Below, piece by piece: positions 59,561 through 64,000 of a DNA stretch of 64,000 bases. The position numbers and the translations under genes were made by a program. The stretch comes from Aurantiochytrium sp. KH105 (lineage: Eukaryota > Sar > Bigyra > Thraustochytrida > Thraustochytriidae), in assembly GCA_003116975.1 (NCBI GenBank), contig BGKB01000222.1:1-64000 (forward strand). The letters are read 5' to 3'. The notes under the pieces were generated by a model. That model was given only the letters and a program-made list of their open reading frames with translations. It did not search any database and was not told the DNA's origin. How positions within the stretch are numbered: the stretch's first letter is position 1; each line of letters opens with the position of its first letter.

Positions 59561-60237
59561 CGTGAAGAGAGAAGGACGAGGGCGGGGTGAAGCGGCGGCG
59601 GCTGCTCGGGACGGCGCGCGTACGTGCGTGCGTGCGGGCGGGCGAGGGCGGCGGCTGGCAGCGAAGGTTTTCGAGATTGTCTTTCTTTGCTTCGTCCCGT
59701 TTCAGAGGTTCGCGCGCAGCCACAAGTGAGTCTCTGGCCATTCCCCACTTGCGAGGACGCCCCTGCAAGTGGAACATATCTTCCCGCACAGCTTTTCTTT
59801 CGCTGGCCGCGGCAGCGGGTTTCACCGATTTCCCCGGCCACCCAGGATTCGCCGACAGCCTTCTCGGGGCTTCTCAGGACGGCAACGAGGCCGCCATGAC
59901 GATTGACTTTACAATGACCTTGCACGTGCGTCCGCCAGGTGGAGTTCTACTACGGCCATTGTTCTGCGCCAAGCAGGCTCGGCATGAATGACGATAACGT
60001 CTAAGTTACGGAGTTGGAGATCAAGGCAAGAGGGAGGGAAGGGGCAGTGAATCGTGAACAAAGTGGTGGTAGGTAGTAGGGCCTAGGCTCAAGTAACAAA
60101 GACGCCTTGGGACAGAGTTGTGCTTCACACCCACCGTTCATGGCGGCACGCGCAAGAAGAAAGGTTTCATAAGATAAGAGATGGAGAGAGGTCGCAGATT
60201 GATCATCACCGAAACTGGCAAAGGCGCCCAAGTATCG
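59561..60237. other. spacer upstream of the H-protein gene
   Basis: Promoter side of GCSH and 3' flank of the 60.2-62.3 kb gene. GTGC/GGGC runs near 59621-59650. No gene is supported. Confidence 0.45.
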
Positions 60238-61939
60238 TCATGATGGAGGCGAGGCAGAAGGCGAGGGCGGCGCGGGCGGCAGCGAAGCTTTGGCGAGGTC
60301 AAATATCGACGTTTCTGCAGAGGCGTTCTCCAAGTGGGTGAGTTCGGCAAAGCTGCGCTGCAACTGCTCGAGTCGAAGACAGTGCTCGCTTAAAAGATGA
60401 ACCTGGGCATTGTCGCCTGCAGTGCGAGCTGCGAGCATCACAGCACGCCCCGCCTCGACGGCGCGTTGGAGAGAGCGTCTGAAATCCGTCTGACTGCGCC
60501 TCGTTTCTGCGCGACGCAACATGGCTCGCCGCGTGGCGGCCAAGGTCCCGGGACCCGAAAGGGCCTGCAACGAAACAGCGTGAGCACGTATCTGGGACGC
60601 CAAGGTCTGCAGCTGCGACTTGTCGAGACTGCCAATGATCCACTTTGTTTCGCTCGCAGGTACTTCGAGTGTGAGCTCGTGCTCGAGATTCCGGCCATTG
60701 CGCGTTTCGACCTCGTGCGCTTCCACAACCACTTGCGCAAGATCCTCCAAAAGGGCGCAATGTACAAGTGAATGCTCAAGGTCACTCTCGTACGCGAGGA
60801 GTAGGTGACCCGTACAAACGAGCCAGACGGGTGTCACGCCGGGAGAAGAAATCGTCGAGGAGGGCGACGATGACGAAGAAGATGGTGTCGCAGCCGAAGT
60901 CGCCCCGCGTCGAGCGGCAGCATATGGCGTCGAGTGTTGGCGTGGAGAGTCCATACATTCACTCGCGTCGATACGCGAGGACCGACCTGCGAGCACGACG
61001 CTGCCGAGGGGGATCACCGCAAGCTCGCACCATGCGCGAAAGGATGCTTGTGTCTGCAAATCGAGTGAATCCAAGGCCGGAGAGCTTCGGTCCCCAGAAG
61101 CCTCACCGCGCGCGTTGCGTTTGGCGAGCGCGCTTTCCAGCTTGGCATTTTTTACAGCGAGGCGCTCGTACTCGGAAAGCACGCAGTCCATTTGATCCTC
61201 GAAAAAACTGTGCTCGTCGTAGCGAAGCACTTGCAGCTCTTGCAAGGCGGCAGAAAGCTGCTCCGCATTCAACGTATCGTGATCAACGCCCGAGGCGAAG
61301 GAAGCAGAAGATAACGAAGAAAGTTTGGGAACAGGCGGCAGGGGGAGGTCGCCGCCCGCGTCAGGCCCAGAACTCGCGAAGGAAGGAGGAATCGCAACGA
61401 AGGAGCGATCAAGCACAGACCCCGTCATGAACGAGCGCGGGGACAAGCTGGTATTATCCGTTCGCCCCGAGGTGATGCTGTTGTGCGAGAGCGAGAGTTC
61501 GCGCGCCTTTTTGCGTTCTTTCTTAAGTTTTCGCTTGCGTTCCTTCTTTTCCTTCTTTTCGCGCTTGCGTTCTTTCCTTATCCTTGCATCCTCGGCTTTG
61601 ACGGCTGCGTCTTGCCCCGTTTCGTCTTGGCTCTGTGTTTCCGACATTGCTGCACTCGGCGAGAGGTCTGCAGGGGTGTGATTTTCTGGGTCGCTTGCGG
61701 TGCGTGACCGATGAATGGGGCCGCGGGCATGTCCTGAGGTCGAAGAGCGCAGACCCGACGCACCCGACGGACCCGACGGATGCGGCGGTGGCAGCGGCAA
61801 CGACGACGTCGAGACGTCCCTCGCAATACCTCGTTCACGGTTCTGGCCCACGAAATGTTGTCGTTGCCTCGTTTGTGAGGCGGGTTGCTGCGCCCGCTCT
61901 CCCTGGGCGCTGGATGTGCCATTTTTGACGTTTCTGCTA

Positions 61940-61980
<41 letters not shown>

Positions 61981-62340
61981 GCCTGTTTTGGCGTTGTCAA
62001 ATGATCCTGGCACAGGCAGCTCAAGCTCGACAAGGGAGGGGAATTTTCTATGCGCAGCATTGGAGGGCGAGGGTGTGCTCGTCGCGTTTGAGGACTTCAT
62101 GCTAGGTTCTGCGTCGTCTGCGCTGCCGTCGCTGCTACTTCCGACGCTGCTCGTACTAAGGCCGCGCGCGAGCGTGCTCGCGTTAGTATTCAAGTTCGCG
62201 CCGAGCCTGGCGCCGGCGTCGCCGCCATTCCTTGTTTGGTCTACTGCCGCCGTCTGCGCCGCATATGCTGGAGAAGCTTGGTGCTCGGGCGCGGGCTGAG
62301 ACGAGGGCGGAGGCGTTGCCGACTCGCGCGCTCGCTCCAT
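60238..62340 (-). CDS. unknown protein with basic coiled coil and possible PH-like domain
   Basis: 700 aa, intronless as read. The first ~245 residues are Ser/Pro/Asn-rich disorder with a Ser run from a GCT/AGC repeat (61934-61978). A very basic helix follows near 255-285 ('RKERKREKKEKKERKRKLKK'). A short coiled coil lies near 370-420. At ~500-590 a beta-rich stretch ('VWLVCTGHLLLAYESD', 'LVHCALLEDLAQVVVEAHEV', 'ETKWIIGSLDKSQLQTLASQ') has the strand order and closing helix of a PH domain, split by a Ser-rich insert. The C-terminal ~90 residues are helical ('FRRSLQRAVEAGRAVMLAAR'). A lipid- or cortex-binding scaffold would fit; no family is recognised. Confidence 0.68.
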
Positions 62341-62644
62341 CCCGGTGCCGCCGCCGGGCGGTGGGTTCTTTCTCAGCGCTGCGCTCTACGCTCTCCCGTT
62401 TTGCTCTTTATTGGGCCCTTGAGCGAGCGTTCTCGCGTCGGTCGCGGGCGGCGGCAGCAGCGGGCAGCACCATTTCCATCTAGTACATCCACCAATTCAT
62501 GCGACTCTGCTGGCCGCTGAAAAGACCGAAATGCCTTGCCAGGGCCGCAGAGAATCTGAAGATTGCGAACTTGCTTGGGAGCCAAGCGCCGTGGACGTGT
62601 AATCGGCGTATTTCTCAGAGTACCCTCAAGACCGCCAAAGCTCA

Positions 62645-62725
62645 CTTGCTTGCTTGCTTGCTTGCTTGTTTGCTTGTTTGCTTGTTTGCTTGTTTGCTTG
62701 TTTGCTTGTTTGCTTGTTTGCTTGC
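62645..62725. repeat. CTTG / CTTGTTTG microsatellite
   Basis: Four to five CTTG units pass into a higher-order octamer CTTGTTTG array, suggesting one substitution spread by slippage. Confidence 0.85.
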
Positions 62726-63511
62726 ACTGCGCCTCAGAATCCGTTCCTCCGATCGTCGGCAGTTGTAGCTCACAGCTCTGCAAGATTACTCGTCTCTTCG
62801 TGTCTCCACACGCCCGCGAGATCAGCCCGCCACTACCACTGCCACTCCCAGCTCGGCCACAATATGGCGTGAGACCAGCCGGCCATGTCCATGTGTTCCT
62901 TGCCGGCTCCAGCGACCAAACCGCTGCTGCTGCCGGCCAGGCGCAGCGCGTGTCTCCGCTTCCGCTTCCACGCGGCTTCTGTGCTGCTCCCGGCGGCAGT
63001 GCAGGCAGCTGCAGCTAGTCTGCTCCTGCTCGTCCTGCTCGCTCCGTTCGTTCGCCTTCCGGGGCCGGCCCTGTCAGTGGCGGCACGGAGCGTGGCGGCT
63101 GGCTTCTCCACGTCCCAGCTCCGCTCCCGTCACTTTTTCTGGCCGACGGGACCATCGCGGCACGGCCGCCTCTCGCCGGCGGCCGCGACGCGACAGATCT
63201 GCCGGCAGCGGCCGCCCTGCCGGCCGACCTGGATCTCTCTCCAGCGCTCCGCGAGACGAGCGCTTGCGAGCGTCTGCGTGCGGCGCAGGCCGGCGGCCTG
63301 GGTCGAGAGCGCGCTTGCGTCAAAATACCTTGGCTCTGTCGCAGAACGAGGTCTGCGCTCGCTCGATCTTCTGAAAGAAAGCTAGGTCAAGATCGCGCCG
63401 CCGCTCTCTCTCTCAAAGGCGAGAGAAGTACGTACGATCGACCGACTCGACGGTCGTCTGCTGCTCCCCCAGCAAGCTCGCTCGCTGCGTGCGGCCGGAG
63501 CCGAGGCTCGC

Positions 63512-63575
63512 ACGCAACGCGACGCGACGCGACGCGACGCGACGCATCGCATTCCAACGCAACGCAACGCAGCGC
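63512..63575. repeat. ACGCG/ACGCA pentanucleotide array
   Basis: Tandem GCGAC units pass into GCAAC units, with an interruption near 63545-63555. Confidence 0.75.
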
Positions 63576-64000
63576 TGCTCCGTCGCGGTCGGCAGCGCAA
63601 GAGCGCCTCGCGCGTCCTGATCGATCTGGGCTGGCCTGCGCGCCTCTTCTTTCGTCCCTTCCATGGACCGAGCGTGGCCCGCGCGCGTCGGTTTGGAGGA
63701 TCGCAACTGCGCCACCCTACGGATCCTTGCGTTCCGGCCCGTTCTCCCACCCTCTGCATGCAAGCTGCAGCGCAGACGCTCCCGCAGTCTGCCGCGCCAC
63801 CCTACGCCCGCGTCCGCTGTGGGGCGCCACCCTACGCGCCAGACGCCCCCACCCTCGCTTCGCTCGCTCGCCCCGACTCCTCACCTCGACTCCTCGCCCG
63901 CGTCTCGCGCTGCAGCTCGCTCGCTCGCTGGCTCGCTGCCGCCTCCCCCCGGACCTCCGCGCGGCCCCCGCTCCTGCCAACGCCCGCCCGCCCTCCCGCC

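Larger units (their letters stand above)
62341..64000. repeat. repeat-rich GC-rich right end of the window
   Basis: No supported gene. A CTTG tract passes into CTTGTTTG units at 62645-62725. ACGCG/ACGCA units lie at about 63512-63575, and CGCTCGCTC runs near 63845-63940. A 166-codon plus-strand frame at 62885-63385 is compositionally biased and unsupported. The first part is the promoter side of the 60.2-62.3 kb gene. Confidence 0.55.

Noticed and set aside
62885..63385. 166-codon plus-strand frame with a hydrophobic N-terminus
   Set aside because: Could be a membrane protein, but Ala/Leu/Arg bias follows local GC content and an equally open frame exists on the other strand.
1..64000. tRNA, rRNA and transposable elements
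   Set aside because: No convincing tRNA cloverleaf, rRNA segment, transposase, reverse transcriptase or long terminal repeat was seen by eye; a covariance-model scan would be decisive.

Overview
The window is nuclear DNA from a eukaryote. It encodes eukaryote-only machinery (RNA polymerase II subunit Rpb4, Elongin A, Eaf6, a CWC24/RNF113 splicing factor, a Dsn1-like kinetochore protein). At least five genes carry GT-AG introns of about 100-415 bases. Three or more proteins are ciliary or basal-body proteins (CEP162, SSNA1, BBS7), so the organism builds flagella. High GC, mostly intronless genes, short spacers between many gene pairs and spacers full of microsatellites would fit a thraustochytrid-like stramenopile. 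That placement is inference; nothing here proves the lineage.

Layout. 0.4-7.6 kb: Elongin A (-), an ankyrin-repeat protein (+), and a tandem pair of FSP1/AIFM2-like flavoprotein oxidoreductases (+,+). 7.8-18.7 kb: a giant membrane protein with cysteine-rich repeats and a C-terminal LRR domain (-), then CEP162 (+). 19-28 kb: a Dsn1-like protein (-), a mitochondrial-type MutS (-), a CWC24/RNF113 splicing factor (+) and an FMRP/FXR-family KH protein (-). 28.5-31.8 kb: three short spliced genes on the + strand (an unknown secreted protein, Eaf6, SSNA1). 32.5-38.9 kb: a three-module redox fusion protein (-) and an unknown low-complexity protein (-). 38.9-41.6 kb: a GC-rich repeat-laden spacer. 41.6-51.2 kb: an LRR-NEL-type ubiquitin ligase (-), a DUF707 protein (-), a CaiB/BaiF CoA-transferase (+, spliced), a NudC-like CS-domain protein (-) and a two-TM protein (-). 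51.2-54.4 kb: a second gene-free repeat region. 54.4-62.3 kb: BBS7 (+), Rpb4 (-), glycine cleavage H protein (-, spliced) and an unknown K-rich/PH-like protein (-). 62.3-64 kb: repeats and GC-rich DNA.

Two genes stand out. The protein at 32519-35083 joins a TMEM189/CarF/FAD4-type lipid desaturase (complete histidine motifs) to a cytochrome b5 domain and a sulfite-oxidase-type molybdenum-cofactor domain. This looks like a self-contained electron chain from a Mo centre through heme to a lipid desaturase. The protein at 41577-44903 joins LRRs to a NEL-type cysteine E3 ligase domain, otherwise best known from bacterial effectors, with a possible U-box-like tail. Both calls come from reading motifs by eye; no database search was possible.

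Many spacers carry pentanucleotide microsatellites (GCTGA, GCAAA, GCGAT, ACGCG and others). They keep long reading frames open on both strands, and those frames were rejected as genes.
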